Under the pieces are notes generated by a model. It was not told the DNA's origin, ran no database searches, and worked only from the letters and a program-made list of their open reading frames with translations. A DNA stretch of 64,000 nt, taken from assembly GCF_947497285.1 (NCBI RefSeq), contig NZ_CANMFT010000001.1, forward strand, positions 248,001-312,000, in the 5' to 3' direction. Made by a program: the position numbers and the translations under genes. The DNA comes from an uncultured Aliiroseovarius sp. GTDB taxonomy: Bacteria > Pseudomonadota > Alphaproteobacteria > Rhodobacterales > Rhodobacteraceae. Below are positions 1 to 8,832 of the stretch, piece after piece (the first letter of the stretch is position 1; every line of letters begins with the position of its first letter).

Positions 1-1078
1 GATCGCGCGAAAGGCTGACGAGGCCTGACCAGAAATGAGGCGTTTCGATCCCCGCCCAGGCTGGGAACATAGACGCGAGTTCTCTGTTCAGGCGCGCGCG
101 CATTGCGGCTTGCCCCTGCGCGCTTGCCCCCACATTTCCGCGCGCACCGAACAGGAAACGCCGGTCGGGCAAAAGGCGGAAATAATGCAGCAGGTGGCGG
201 CTGTCATAGGCCATCAGATCGGTGGTCCAGCCTTGCGCGGCGATCTCGTCTTCGTTCAGCGAACGGGTCACGAGGATGTTGGATTGCAACGGCAGGTATC
301 GCCCGGTCATCCAATCCGGCAGGCCGTCGGTGCCATACCCGTTCGTGGCGAGGATCAGCTTTTGGGTGGTCAGTCGTCCGGTTGGCGTTTCAAGCAGATA
401 ACCGTTGCCCGTTCGGGTGATGTGCACCACCGGGCTATCTGCATGAACGGTTACTCCGGCGTTGCGGGCTGCGTCAGCTAGGCCAGACGCATATTTTCCG
501 GGGTTTAGGGCAAAGCCCAACGGCACATGAAGCCCGCCATGAAAGGTGCCAGCCATGCCGCGTGCGGCCAGTTCAGCGCGTTCGATCAGCGTGGCACTTA
601 CGCCATAGGCTGCCCATTCTTCCTGTTCAGCGCGCAGATCGGACATGATGCGGGGATGGTGGGCCAGTTGCAGTTCACCATTGGAATGGGTGTCGGCATC
701 TATGTCGTGGGTGTCCAGAAGGTGGGCCACAAGATCAATCGCATCGCGCTGGGCGTTGATATAGGCCTGTGCTGCGCCCGCGCCAAAGCGTTTTCGGATT
801 GCGCCAAGGCCCAGCTTGTCGCCGCCGATGCAGCAAAACCCGCCATTGCGACCGGACGCGCCCCAACCTGGGCTTTTGGCTTCCAACAGCGTGACCTGAA
901 CGCCCGCTTGCGCCAAGTGAAGCGCGGCAGAGAGACCGGTATAGCCACCGCCGATAACCGCCGCTTCAGCGCGGGCATCACCTTCCAGCGACGGCCAATT
1001 CCCTTGTGGCACGGGCCAGATACATTCGGCCCGTGCGGCGCCGGAATACGCGTAGTCTTCGTAAATACGGCGCGTCAT
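1..1078 (-). CDS. puuB: FAD-dependent amine oxidoreductase, PuuB-like (3' end cut by window)
   Basis: This is an open frame of about 359 codons with no stop before the window edge, so its C-terminus is missing. The N-terminus carries a dinucleotide-binding motif (VIGGGYTGLSAALHLA, about residues 37-52) followed by GASGRNGG, which is typical of the DadA/PuuB glycine-oxidase-like family. PuuB oxidises gamma-glutamylputrescine to an aldehyde in the cytoplasm. The ATG lies 5 nt after the puuA-like stop, making it the last visible gene of a leftward polyamine operon. Seeing PuuA and PuuB side by side supports the gamma-glutamyl route. The exact substrate is inferred from this context, and a general D-amino-acid or amine oxidase is the alternative. 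Confidence 0.85.
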   Translation of the reverse strand, partial: MTRRIYEDYAYSGAARAECIWPVPQGNWPSLEGDARAEAAVIGGGYTGLSAALHLAQAGVQVTLLEAKSPGWGASGRNGGFCCIGGDKLGLGAIRKRFGAGAAQAYINAQRDAIDLVAHLLDTHDIDADTHSNGELQLAHHPRIMSDLRAEQEEWAAYGVSATLIERAELAARGMAGTFHGGLHVPLGFALNPGKYASGLADAARNAGVTVHADSPVVHITRTGNGYLLETPTGRLTTQKLILATNGYGTDGLPDWMTGRYLPLQSNILVTRSLNEDEIAAQGWTTDLMAYDSRHLLHYFRLLPDRRFLFGARGNVGASAQGQAAMRARLNRELASMFPAWAGIETPHFWSGLVSLSRD

Positions 1079-1083
1079 GGGCC

Positions 1084-2430
1084 TTAGAGGCGGCCAAGAT
1101 AGGCGCGATATTCAACATGACTGATTTCATTGGTCAGTTGGTCGATTTCATCCAATCGCACAGCGGAATAGATGTCGCGGTAGCGTTCGCCAAAGATGTC
1201 GGCGGCGATGTCGGATTGCGAGAACCGGTCGACAGCGCGGATCCAGTCTGCGGTCAAACGTGGTGCGGTCTCGGCGTTTGGGTCATCCAAGGGCAACGGC
1301 AGGTCTGGTTTCGTTTCCAACCCATGCAGAATGCCGCCGAGAATGGCGGTGATGACCAGATAGGGGTTCACATCCGCCCCTGCGATGCGGTGCTCCAGCC
1401 TTGCGCCGGGGCCCGAGACCTCGGGCAGGCGGACACCGGCGGCGCGGTTGTCATAGCCCCAATCGGGGGCCGAGGGGGCAAAGCTCATCGGGCGATAGCG
1501 GCGATAGGAGTTCAGGTGCGGTGCAAAGATGGCCTGCAGATCGCGCATGGTGTCAAGCGACCCACCCACCGCTGCGCGCAGCGTATCAGACGCCTCTCCG
1601 CTGCCATCGTCAAAGATGTTCTTGCCCTCACGATCCACGACCGAGGCGTGCAGATGCATCCCATTGCCGGGGTGATCGGCATAGGGTTTGGCCATAAACG
1701 TGGCCTCCATCCCGTGATTGCGTGCGACACCGCGCACCAGCCGCTTGAACAACAACGCCGTGTCGGCGGCCTTCATCACGTCATCGGTATGGTGGAAGTT
1801 CACCTCGAACTGACCGGGGCCGTATTCGGCGATCAGTGTGTCGGTGGCGATACCTTGAATGGCCGAAACCTCAAGAATGTCGTCCAACACATCTTGGGTG
1901 CGTTCCAGCACCTCAAGGTCATAGTTCTGCGCGTCCGGGCTGCGGTCGGGCGGGGTTGGGGGTTCGTCTTCGCTCTGGCGCGGTTGGATCAGATAGAATT
2001 CCAGCTCGCTCGCCAAGACAGGATGCCAACCTTTGTCGTGGAACCGGTCAACCATGTTTGCCAGCAACTTGCGCGAGGATAATTCACTGATCTTGCCGGT
2101 ATCCGGGTCAAGCATTTCGACCTGAACCTGCGCCATGTTGCCTTTGGCCCACGGCACTGGTTTCAGCGATCCGGGGATCGGCACGATGCGTCCGTCCGGG
2201 TCGCCGACAACGATGCCCAACCCGGTTTCTGACACCTCTGCGCCCAAGATATTCGGCACATAGGTCGAATGGGGCAGGCGCACGGCACCTTCCGTCAGCT
2301 TCTTTTCGTCATCGCCCGGCAGCCATTTGCCCCGCAGAACGGCATTGATGTCACACAACATCAGCTCAAGCCGGTCCGGTCGGCCATGGGTTTTGCAATA
2401 CTGCGCGTATTCCTCAAGAAAATCGCTCAT
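1084..2430 (-). CDS. puuA: Gamma-glutamylputrescine synthetase-like glutamine synthetase family protein
   Basis: This 448-aa protein has the glutamine synthetase fold: an N-terminal beta-grasp region (about 15-110) and a catalytic domain (about 115-448) with ELEFYLI and the NFHHTDD and GNGMHLHAS segments that carry metal and ATP ligands. Length and sequence style match PuuA-type rather than GlnA-type enzymes. PuuA joins glutamate to putrescine using ATP, the first step of the Puu pathway. Its ATG overlaps the stop of the upstream permease gene by 4 nt (ATGA), so it is translationally coupled to the transporter. Other GS-like amine ligases such as ethanolamine ligase cannot be excluded, but the Pot transporter next door favours putrescine. 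Confidence 0.85.
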   Translation of the reverse strand: MSDFLEEYAQYCKTHGRPDRLELMLCDINAVLRGKWLPGDDEKKLTEGAVRLPHSTYVPNILGAEVSETGLGIVVGDPDGRIVPIPGSLKPVPWAKGNMAQVQVEMLDPDTGKISELSSRKLLANMVDRFHDKGWHPVLASELEFYLIQPRQSEDEPPTPPDRSPDAQNYDLEVLERTQDVLDDILEVSAIQGIATDTLIAEYGPGQFEVNFHHTDDVMKAADTALLFKRLVRGVARNHGMEATFMAKPYADHPGNGMHLHASVVDREGKNIFDDGSGEASDTLRAAVGGSLDTMRDLQAIFAPHLNSYRRYRPMSFAPSAPDWGYDNRAAGVRLPEVSGPGARLEHRIAGADVNPYLVITAILGGILHGLETKPDLPLPLDDPNAETAPRLTADWIRAVDRFSQSDIAADIFGERYRDIYSAVRLDEIDQLTNEISHVEYRAYLGRL

Positions 2431-3239
2431 AGGATGGCCTCTTGTTCGTCTTTCTGACGTTTGGCAATGGATCGTTTCGAGGTGAGCGAGGCACCAATCA
2501 CACCCACTGTCACAAGGCCGATCATGATCGTGGACAGGGCGTTGATTTCAGGACTGACCCCCAGACGCACCGCCGAGAAGATTTTAATCGGCAAAGTCGT
2601 CGAGCTTGGGCCCGAGGTGAACGAGGCGATCACCAGATCGTCCAGCGATAGGGTGAAGGCCAACAGCCAACCCGATACGACCGCGGGCATGATGATGGGC
2701 AAGGTGACAAGGCGAAACGCCTCAAACCCCGTGCAGCCCAGATCAAGCGCGGCCTCTTCCAGTGACTGGTCGAAGGTCACAAGGCGCGATGACACCACGA
2801 CCGACACAAAACACATCGAGAATGTGGTGTGTGCCAGCACGATCGTCAGCACCCCACGATCCAACCCGATTGCGATGAACAGCAAAAGCAGCGACAGACC
2901 GGTGATGACTTCAGGCATCACGAGGGGCGCATAGATCATGCCCGAAAACACTGTGCGACCGGGGAAGCGGCCCGCCCGCACCATGACATAAGCGGCCATG
3001 GTGCCCAAAACGGTGGCAATGGACGACGACATCACAGCCACTTTCAGCGTGACCCATGCCGCGTCCAGAAACGCCTCGTTGCGGAACAGCTCGCCATACC
3101 ACTTGGTCGAAAAGCCCGACCAGACGGTGACAAGTTTGCCTGCGTTGAACGAATAGGTGATCAGAATGATCATCGGGATATAGAGGAACGCAAAGCCCAG
3201 CGTCAGGGATGCGGTGTTGAACCAGGATAGACGCCTCAT
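2427..3239 (-). CDS. potI: Putrescine/spermidine ABC transporter permease (PotI/PotC type)
   Basis: This 270-aa inner-membrane permease has about six hydrophobic segments and the EAA loop (EEAALDLGCTGFEAF) that docks on the ATPase. I place the start at MRRLSWFN, not at the upstream in-frame codon, because this ATG overlaps the previous permease's TGA by 4 nt. The longer reading would add 43 non-hydrophobic residues that duplicate coding sequence of the neighbour. It works as a heterodimer with the adjacent PotH-type permease in polyamine import. Substrate preference (putrescine versus spermidine) cannot be read from sequence alone. Confidence 0.92.
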   Translation of the reverse strand: MRRLSWFNTASLTLGFAFLYIPMIILITYSFNAGKLVTVWSGFSTKWYGELFRNEAFLDAAWVTLKVAVMSSSIATVLGTMAAYVMVRAGRFPGRTVFSGMIYAPLVMPEVITGLSLLLLFIAIGLDRGVLTIVLAHTTFSMCFVSVVVSSRLVTFDQSLEEAALDLGCTGFEAFRLVTLPIIMPAVVSGWLLAFTLSLDDLVIASFTSGPSSTTLPIKIFSAVRLGVSPEINALSTIMIGLVTVGVIGASLTSKRSIAKRQKDEQEAIL

Positions 3240-4126
3240 TTCTCGGCCTCCCGCTGTTTTTCTTCGTTCCGTTGGAACAGAACGATGGGGATGATCAGAA
3301 GCAGCAAAAGGACGACGGCGACCGCAGAGGCAACCGGCCAGTCGCGGTTCGAGAAGAACTCCTCCCACAAGACCTTACCGATCATCAGGGTTTTCGATCC
3401 GCCCAGAAGGGCCGGGATGACAAACTCACCCATGGCCGGGATGAAGACGAGGAACGATCCCGCGATGATCCCCTGCTTGGACAGCGGCATCGTCACCAGC
3501 CAGAAGGCTTTCAGGCGGGAACATCCCAGATCCTCGGCCGCTTCCAGCAGGCTTTCGTCCAGCCGTTCCAGCGCCGAATAGATCGGTAGGACCATGAATG
3601 GCAAATAGGTGTAAACGATGCCGATATAGACGGCGAGGTTGGTGTTCAGGATGACCAGCGGTTCCTGAATAACGCCCAGATACATCAAAAGCTGGTTCAA
3701 CAGCCCCTCGTTCGACAGGATCGCTTTCCACGAATAAACGCGGATCAGGAAGCTGGTCCAGAATGGCAGGATGATCAACATCATCAGGGTCGGGCGCCAT
3801 TCGTCCGGCGCGCGGCTCATCCCATAGGCGATGGGATAGCCGACCATCAGCGTCAGAATGGTCGAGATGATGGCGATCTTCAGGCTGGACAGATACGCCT
3901 TCCAGTAAAGATCATCCGAGGCGAGCCAGAAGTAGTTTTCCAGATCAAGCGCAATCCACCAGGCCTTGATGCCTTCCCACCCTTGCGAGATATCAAGCGT
4001 CGGGGTGTAGGGCGGAATGGCCAGTGCGGTGTCTGACAGGCTGATTTTCAGCACGATCAGGAACGGCACCAGAAACAGGGCGAGAAGCCACAGATAGGGG
4101 ACAGAGATCAGGCCAAAGCGTTTCAT
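3236..4126 (-). CDS. potH: Putrescine/spermidine ABC transporter permease (PotH/PotB type)
   Basis: This 296-aa integral membrane protein begins with a hydrophobic segment (VPYLWLLALFLVPFLIVL). It contains the MetI-like permease core and the EAA loop EAAEDLGCSRLKAFWL. It overlaps both neighbours by 4 nt, downstream of the ATPase gene and upstream of the second permease gene, which is the classic potFGHI order. Together the two permeases form the membrane channel of the importer. The first periplasmic stretch (about residues 35-75) before the second membrane span is long, as usual for PotB/PotH. Confidence 0.92.
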   Translation of the reverse strand: MKRFGLISVPYLWLLALFLVPFLIVLKISLSDTALAIPPYTPTLDISQGWEGIKAWWIALDLENYFWLASDDLYWKAYLSSLKIAIISTILTLMVGYPIAYGMSRAPDEWRPTLMMLIILPFWTSFLIRVYSWKAILSNEGLLNQLLMYLGVIQEPLVILNTNLAVYIGIVYTYLPFMVLPIYSALERLDESLLEAAEDLGCSRLKAFWLVTMPLSKQGIIAGSFLVFIPAMGEFVIPALLGGSKTLMIGKVLWEEFFSNRDWPVASAVAVVLLLLLIIPIVLFQRNEEKQREAEK

Positions 4127-5268
4127 TGGTTCAACACCACGCCGGCCGTGTCGGTGAAGCTAAGCCAGACCTTTTCTTCCCACGTGATCTGGCGGCGTTG
4201 GATGCGTCTTGTGTTGGCGACCTGCGCTTTGATCGTTTCACCCGAGGCAGTCTCGATCACATAAGTGGACATGTTGCCAAGATAGGCGATGTCCAGAACC
4301 TTGCCCTTGATCACGTTCGTCTGATCCTTGGGGCGTGAGGTATAGATGCTGAGTTTTTCGGGCCGCACCGCCAAGGTCGCAACCGCGCCTGCTTCTATTT
4401 CGCTGCGTGCGATACCTGTGAGTTCTGATTGCCCTTCGGCCCAACTGATGGACGCATGCCCTTCGCTGGTCTTGGTCACATTGCCCCTGATCAGGTTCAC
4501 GTCGCCAATGAAGTCCGCCACATAGATGGATTTCGGTTCTTCATAAATCTTCGAAGGCGTATCCACCTGAATGATTTTGCCATGATCCATCACAGCGATC
4601 CGGCTGGCGACGGTCATCGCCTCTTCCTGGTCGTGGGTCACGATCACGAAGGTGGTGCCGGTCTTTTCCTGAATGTCCATCAGTTCAAACTGGGTGTCTT
4701 GGCGCAGCTTTTTGTCCAGCGCGCCAAGCGGTTCGTCCAAGAGCAGCAGTTTCGGAGCTTTCGCCAGTGACCGCGCAAGCGCGACGCGCTGGCGTTGACC
4801 GCCCGAGATTTGATGCGGTTTGCGGTTGGCGAATTTGTTCAATTGGACAAGAGACAGCATTTCCTCGACGCGCGCTTCGATCTTGTCTTTTGGCTGTTTG
4901 TCGCGTTTCAAGCCGAACGCGATGTTCTCAGCCACCGACAGGTGCGGAAACAGCGCATAGCTTTGAAACATCATGTTCACGGCGCGCTTGTTTGGCGGGA
5001 TGTGGGCGACATCCTGACCGTCGATCAGAATTTTGCCTTCGGTCGGGGTTTCAAATCCCGCCAGCATCCGCATCATCGTGGTCTTGCCACAGCCCGACGG
5101 CCCCAACAGCGCAAAAAACTCTTGCGCGTAGATGTCGATCGACAGGTCGTCGATCGCCGTAAAATCACCCCAGCGCTTGGTGACATTCTGAAACTGGATC
5201 AACGGTTTGGCCTGGGGATCTTGCCAGGGTGCGAAAACAGAGACCGGTGCGGTGGCGGTGTCAGACAT
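4123..5268 (-). CDS. potG: Polyamine ABC transporter ATP-binding protein (PotG/PotA type)
   Basis: This 381-aa protein has Walker A GPSGCGKTT (about 56-64), the signature ISGGQRQRV (154-162) and Walker B LLLLDEP (174-180), then a C-terminal TOBE-like domain (about 280-381). I start it at MSDTATAP: a GAGG lies 8 nt upstream, and the earlier in-frame ATG at 5295 falls inside an intergenic hairpin. It powers polyamine import and contacts both permeases. Its gene is separated from the binding-protein gene by the stem-loop at 5296-5327, while it overlaps the permease gene downstream. Confidence 0.93.
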   Translation of the reverse strand: MSDTATAPVSVFAPWQDPQAKPLIQFQNVTKRWGDFTAIDDLSIDIYAQEFFALLGPSGCGKTTMMRMLAGFETPTEGKILIDGQDVAHIPPNKRAVNMMFQSYALFPHLSVAENIAFGLKRDKQPKDKIEARVEEMLSLVQLNKFANRKPHQISGGQRQRVALARSLAKAPKLLLLDEPLGALDKKLRQDTQFELMDIQEKTGTTFVIVTHDQEEAMTVASRIAVMDHGKIIQVDTPSKIYEEPKSIYVADFIGDVNLIRGNVTKTSEGHASISWAEGQSELTGIARSEIEAGAVATLAVRPEKLSIYTSRPKDQTNVIKGKVLDIAYLGNMSTYVIETASGETIKAQVANTRRIQRRQITWEEKVWLSFTDTAGVVLNQ

Positions 5269-5295
5269 GATAACCTCGGAAGGGGAAAAAGGCAT

Positions 5296-5327
5296 CTCCC
5301 CCCGCCTGTTTTCACAAGCGGGGGGAG
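5296..5327 (-). terminator. Intercistronic stem-loop between potF and potG
   Basis: A perfect 10-bp inverted repeat, CTCCCCCCGC and GCGGGGGGAG, is separated by a 12-nt loop. There is no T-run, so it is more likely a partial terminator or an mRNA-stabilising hairpin than a full stop. Such hairpins between binding-protein and ATPase genes often raise the level of the binding protein relative to the rest of the operon. Confidence 0.6.
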
Positions 5328-5340
5328 CAGGTGTTCAGGT

Positions 5341-6426
5341 TTAGGTGCCTGATTTGATCTTGGTCCACATACGCGTCAGCACACGCTGAACCTTCGATTC
5401 ATAGGGTGATTTGGTATAGAGATTCTTGACCGTTTCTTCACCCGGATAAATTGCCGGATCGCCGATAACGTCTTCAAGCAGGAACTCCTGGCTCGCTTTG
5501 TTGCCATTGGCGTAATAGACGTAGTTCGACGCCGCAGCCATGTTTTCCGCATCCATGATGAAGTTCAGGAACTTGTGTGCTGCCTCCGGGTTTGGCGCAT
5601 CCGTTGGGATCGCCATTTGGTCAAACCACATAAGCGAACCTTCTTCGAATGCATTATATGCAATTTCCACGCCGTTATCGGCTTCTGCAGCGCGGTCGCG
5701 AGCTTGCAAGACATCGCCAGACCAACCGACAGCTACGCAGATGTCCCCATTGGCCAGCGCGTTAATGTATTCGGAGCTGTGGAATTTTTGAATGTAGGGG
5801 CGGACAGCCATCAGGACGGGTTCGACCTTTGCAATCACATCTGGATCGGCGCTGTCTGGATTTTCACCCAAATATTTCAAAGCCATTGGGATGATCTCGG
5901 TGGGGGCATCCAGAAAATGCACGCCACATTCTGCCAGTTTTTCCATGTTTGCTGGATTAAGCACCAGCTCCATGCTGTCGATTGGTGCGTCGTCACCCAG
6001 AATCTCTGTCACTTTGCCAACGTTAACGCCAAGACCTGTTGTGCCCCACATATAGTTGATCGCATATTCATTGCCGGGGTCGTATTGCGCGGTGCGCTCT
6101 TCAATCACGTCCCACATATTGGCGATATTCGGCAGCTGGGATTTGTCCAGCTTTTGGAAAGCACCAGCGGTGATCTGGCGTTGCAGAAAATCTGCGGTGG
6201 GCACAACGACATCATAGCCCGAGCCACCGGCCAGCATCTTGGTTTCCAGAACTTCGTTTGAATCGAATACGTCATAGACCAGATCAATCCCGGTCTCTTC
6301 TTCAAATTTCGCCAACAGATCTTCGTCGATATAGTCGGACCAGTTATAGACGCGCACTTCTTCGGCCATGGCGGCGCTTGCCCCCAGTGCGGCGGCGATG
6401 CCGAACGTTACCCAAGTCTTCTTCAT
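5341..6426 (-). CDS. potF: Periplasmic putrescine/polyamine-binding protein
   Basis: This 361-aa protein has a Sec signal peptide (MKKTWVTFGIAAALGASAAMA, probable cleavage after AMA) followed by EEVRVYNWSDYI, the conserved start of PotD/PotF mature proteins. Start choice: this ATG has AGGGAGA 7-8 nt upstream, whereas the longer open frame would bury the signal peptide. It captures polyamines in the periplasm and delivers them to PotHI. It is the first gene of the leftward operon and lies divergent from the GntR regulator gene. A TTTGATCA motif lies 46 nt upstream of its ATG. Confidence 0.93.
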   Translation of the reverse strand: MKKTWVTFGIAAALGASAAMAEEVRVYNWSDYIDEDLLAKFEEETGIDLVYDVFDSNEVLETKMLAGGSGYDVVVPTADFLQRQITAGAFQKLDKSQLPNIANMWDVIEERTAQYDPGNEYAINYMWGTTGLGVNVGKVTEILGDDAPIDSMELVLNPANMEKLAECGVHFLDAPTEIIPMALKYLGENPDSADPDVIAKVEPVLMAVRPYIQKFHSSEYINALANGDICVAVGWSGDVLQARDRAAEADNGVEIAYNAFEEGSLMWFDQMAIPTDAPNPEAAHKFLNFIMDAENMAAASNYVYYANGNKASQEFLLEDVIGDPAIYPGEETVKNLYTKSPYESKVQRVLTRMWTKIKSGT

Positions 6427-6471
6427 GTTTGGTTCTCCCTGATTTTGAGGTTTGACCCTCGATTGGCTACA

Positions 6472-6479
6472 TTTGATCA
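6472..6479. promoter_or_regulatory. TTTGATCA motif, candidate GntR operator (copy 1)
   Basis: TTTGATCA lies upstream of potF in the potF-gntR divergent region. The same 8-mer recurs at 7247-7254 and 7285-7292, before the aminotransferase gene. Three copies flanking one regulator gene suggest binding sites for the FCD-GntR protein encoded between them. This is inference from repetition alone. Confidence 0.4.
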
Positions 6480-6591
6480 AAAAAAAGCCCATCGCGCAAT
6501 ATGGTAATATTTTTCGAGACGTAGTAGTTTGCTTCCAAAGATTATCTTTCGTGCCACAATAGGCAAAACATTTGTGTCAGACGGAGGTCAC

Positions 6592-7251
6592 ATGGCCGAG
6601 AAACCTGTGAAGCTGCCCGATCACCAGCGTGTTTACCGCAAACTTCGCGAGATGATTCTTTTCGGAGAACTTGCACCGGGGCAGCCCGTCACCATTCAAG
6701 GACTTGTTGGCACGCTAGGTGTTGGCATGACACCGGTGCGCGAAGCTATTCGGCGGCTCACATCCGAAGGTGCGCTGGTCTTCAAGGGAAATCGCCGTGT
6801 GTCCGTGCCTGAACCCGGTATGGCTCAGTGGGATGAAATCGCGTTTGCACGGCTTTGTATCGAGCCTGAATTGGCAAGAAAGGCAACAATCAAGATCACA
6901 AGCGACGCATTGGCGCGGTTGGCGGACTATGATGACCACCTGAATGCGGCGATCGATCGTGGCGATGTGCGCGGCTATCTTGAAAACAATTACCGCTTTC
7001 ATGCGTTTCTGTATGATCAGGCCGAAACCGAAGTGCTTTCTTCGATTGCCAACATGCTTTGGCTGCGCGCCGGGCCGTCCTTGCGGGTGGTGCTGGGGCG
7101 CTATGGCACCGCGAACCTGCCCGACAAGCACGCAGAGGCAATGGAGGCGATCAAGGCTGGTGACGCCGATGCAGTCGCAGCCGCGATCCGTGGCGATATC
7201 GAACAGGGAATCGCCCAAGTTCGTGAAACGCTGATGGCCGAAAAGATTTGA
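6592..7251 (+). CDS. GntR-family transcriptional regulator with FCD domain
   Basis: This 219-aa protein has an N-terminal winged helix (about 10-75, with GMTPVREAIRRLTSEGAL as recognition helix) and a C-terminal all-helical FCD ligand domain (about 85-210). The start MAEKPVKL is chosen because ACGGAGGT lies just upstream; the open frame also has an earlier codon at 6529. It lies divergent from potFGHI-puuAB and directly before a putrescine-type aminotransferase, so it probably controls polyamine genes in response to a polyamine-derived metabolite. The ligand is not visible in the sequence. Confidence 0.88.
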   Translation: MAEKPVKLPDHQRVYRKLREMILFGELAPGQPVTIQGLVGTLGVGMTPVREAIRRLTSEGALVFKGNRRVSVPEPGMAQWDEIAFARLCIEPELARKATIKITSDALARLADYDDHLNAAIDRGDVRGYLENNYRFHAFLYDQAETEVLSSIANMLWLRAGPSLRVVLGRYGTANLPDKHAEAMEAIKAGDADAVAAAIRGDIEQGIAQVRETLMAEKI

Positions 7252-7292
7252 TCAGATTCTTCTCTGGACGTTGACACTCCGATTTTTGATCA
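7247..7292. promoter_or_regulatory. Two TTTGATCA motifs upstream of the aminotransferase gene
   Basis: TTTGATCA occurs at 7247-7254, overlapping the gntR stop codon, and again at 7285-7292, with starts 38 bp apart. Together with the copy at 6472-6479 they flank the regulator gene on both sides, consistent with control of both transcription units. The function is inferred. Confidence 0.4.
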
Positions 7293-7382
7293 TATTCTGG
7301 GGCCAGCTTTTCGTAGGGCTGCGGCATCGTATGATTCCATGCCTGTCATCCCCGCTTTCGACAGTTTCCAGGAGGTCCTGAC

Positions 7383-8777
7383 ATGAACAAGATCACAAAT
7401 CATCTGCCCACGGCTGAACTTCAGGCCATCGATGCCGCCCACCATATGCACCCCTTCACCTCGGATGGAGAGTTGAAGAAGAAGGGTGCGCGCGTGATCG
7501 CATCCGCTGATGGCATTTGGCTGAAGGACAGTGAAGGTGAGCAGGTTCTTGATGCCATGGCGGGTCTGTGGTGTGTGAATATCGGTTATGGCCGAGAGGA
7601 ACTGGCCGATGTCGCCGCGCGCCAGATGCGCGAGCTGCCCTATTACAATACATTTTTCCAGACAACGCATGTGCCCGCCATCGCGCTGGCCCAGAAACTG
7701 GCCGAACTTGCGCCGGGCGACTTGAACCACGTTTTCTATGCCAATGGCGGCTCGGACGCCAATGACACCAATATTCGCATGGTGCGCACCTATTGGGCCG
7801 AAAAGGGCCAGCCCGAGCGCGACGTGATCATCTCGCGCTGGAATGCCTATCACGGTTCAACCATCGGCGGCACATCGCTGGGGGGCATGAAAGGGATGCA
7901 CGGGCAGGGCGGTTTGCCGATCCACGGCATCGAATTCATCGACCAGCCGCATTGGTATGCAGAGGGCGGCGATACGAAGCCGGAGGCGTTCGGTCTGGAG
8001 CGTGCCCAGCAACTGGAAGCCAAGATCAAGGAAGTTGGCCCTGAAAAGGTCGCAGCCTTTATCGGCGAACCGGTCCAAGGCGCTGGCGGCGTGATCGTCG
8101 CGCCCGACGGATATTGGGCCGAAATTCAACGCATCTGCAAGAAATACGACATATTGCTGATCGCAGACGAGGTAATCACCGGCTTTGGGCGCACTGGCAA
8201 CTGGTTCGGCAGCCAAACGTTGGACATCAAGCCTGACATCATGACCGTCGCCAAGGGTCTTAGCTCTGGTTACATCCCGATCGGCGCGTCGATCGTGTCG
8301 GACAAGGTCGCAGAGGTTTTGGCCGCGACCGAGTTTAACCACGGCTACACCTACTCCGGCCATCCGGTCGCTTGTGCTGTCGCGTTGGAAAACCTGCGAA
8401 TTCTGGAAGAAGAAGGCGTTGTCGAGCATGTGCGTGATGTGGCGGCTCCGTATTTGGCCGAAAAATGGAACGCCTTGGCAGATCATCCCTTTGTGGGCGA
8501 GACCAAAATCGTCGGGCTGATGGCGTCGCTTGCGCTAACCCCCGACAAGGCGATCCGCGCGCCGTTCGCCGCAGATGCCGGCACGGTTGGATACATCACC
8601 CGTGAACGGTGTTTTGCCAACAACCTGATCATGCGCCACGTGGGCGATCGGATGATCATTTCGCCGCCGCTGGTCATCACACCGGACGAAATTGATACGT
8701 TGATCGAACGCGCGCGCAAATCGCTGGATGAGGCGTATGAGATCGTGAAGCAAAAGGGCTTGCTGGTCGCAGGCTGA
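7383..8777 (+). CDS. spuC: Class III PLP aminotransferase, probable putrescine-pyruvate aminotransferase
   Basis: This 464-aa fold-type I aminotransferase has NGGSDAND (about 121-128), the PLP-ring aspartate in IADEVITGFGRTG (D262) and the Schiff-base lysine in TVAKGLSSGY (K291). CAGGAGGTCCTGAC precedes the ATG. Close sequence style to the SpuC/omega-amino-acid:pyruvate group and the polyamine neighbourhood suggest deamination of putrescine to 4-aminobutanal with pyruvate as acceptor. Beta-alanine- or taurine-type transaminases are related alternatives. A rho-independent terminator-like hairpin follows before the next gene, so the downstream oxidase may be expressed at a lower level. Confidence 0.82.
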   Translation: MNKITNHLPTAELQAIDAAHHMHPFTSDGELKKKGARVIASADGIWLKDSEGEQVLDAMAGLWCVNIGYGREELADVAARQMRELPYYNTFFQTTHVPAIALAQKLAELAPGDLNHVFYANGGSDANDTNIRMVRTYWAEKGQPERDVIISRWNAYHGSTIGGTSLGGMKGMHGQGGLPIHGIEFIDQPHWYAEGGDTKPEAFGLERAQQLEAKIKEVGPEKVAAFIGEPVQGAGGVIVAPDGYWAEIQRICKKYDILLIADEVITGFGRTGNWFGSQTLDIKPDIMTVAKGLSSGYIPIGASIVSDKVAEVLAATEFNHGYTYSGHPVACAVALENLRILEEEGVVEHVRDVAAPYLAEKWNALADHPFVGETKIVGLMASLALTPDKAIRAPFAADAGTVGYITRERCFANNLIMRHVGDRMIISPPLVITPDEIDTLIERARKSLDEAYEIVKQKGLLVAG

Positions 8778-8791
8778 TTGATCCGGGCAAG

Positions 8792-8814
8792 GCCGGCCTC
8801 TGTGCCGGCTTTTT
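8792..8814 (+). terminator. Rho-independent terminator or attenuator
   Basis: GCCGGC, a 6-nt loop and GCCGGC are followed by five T residues. It sits in the 55-nt gap between the aminotransferase and the FAD oxidase genes. Both genes read the same way, so it may act as a partial terminator. Confidence 0.7.
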
Positions 8815-8832
8815 CCACTTCAGGGGACACTG

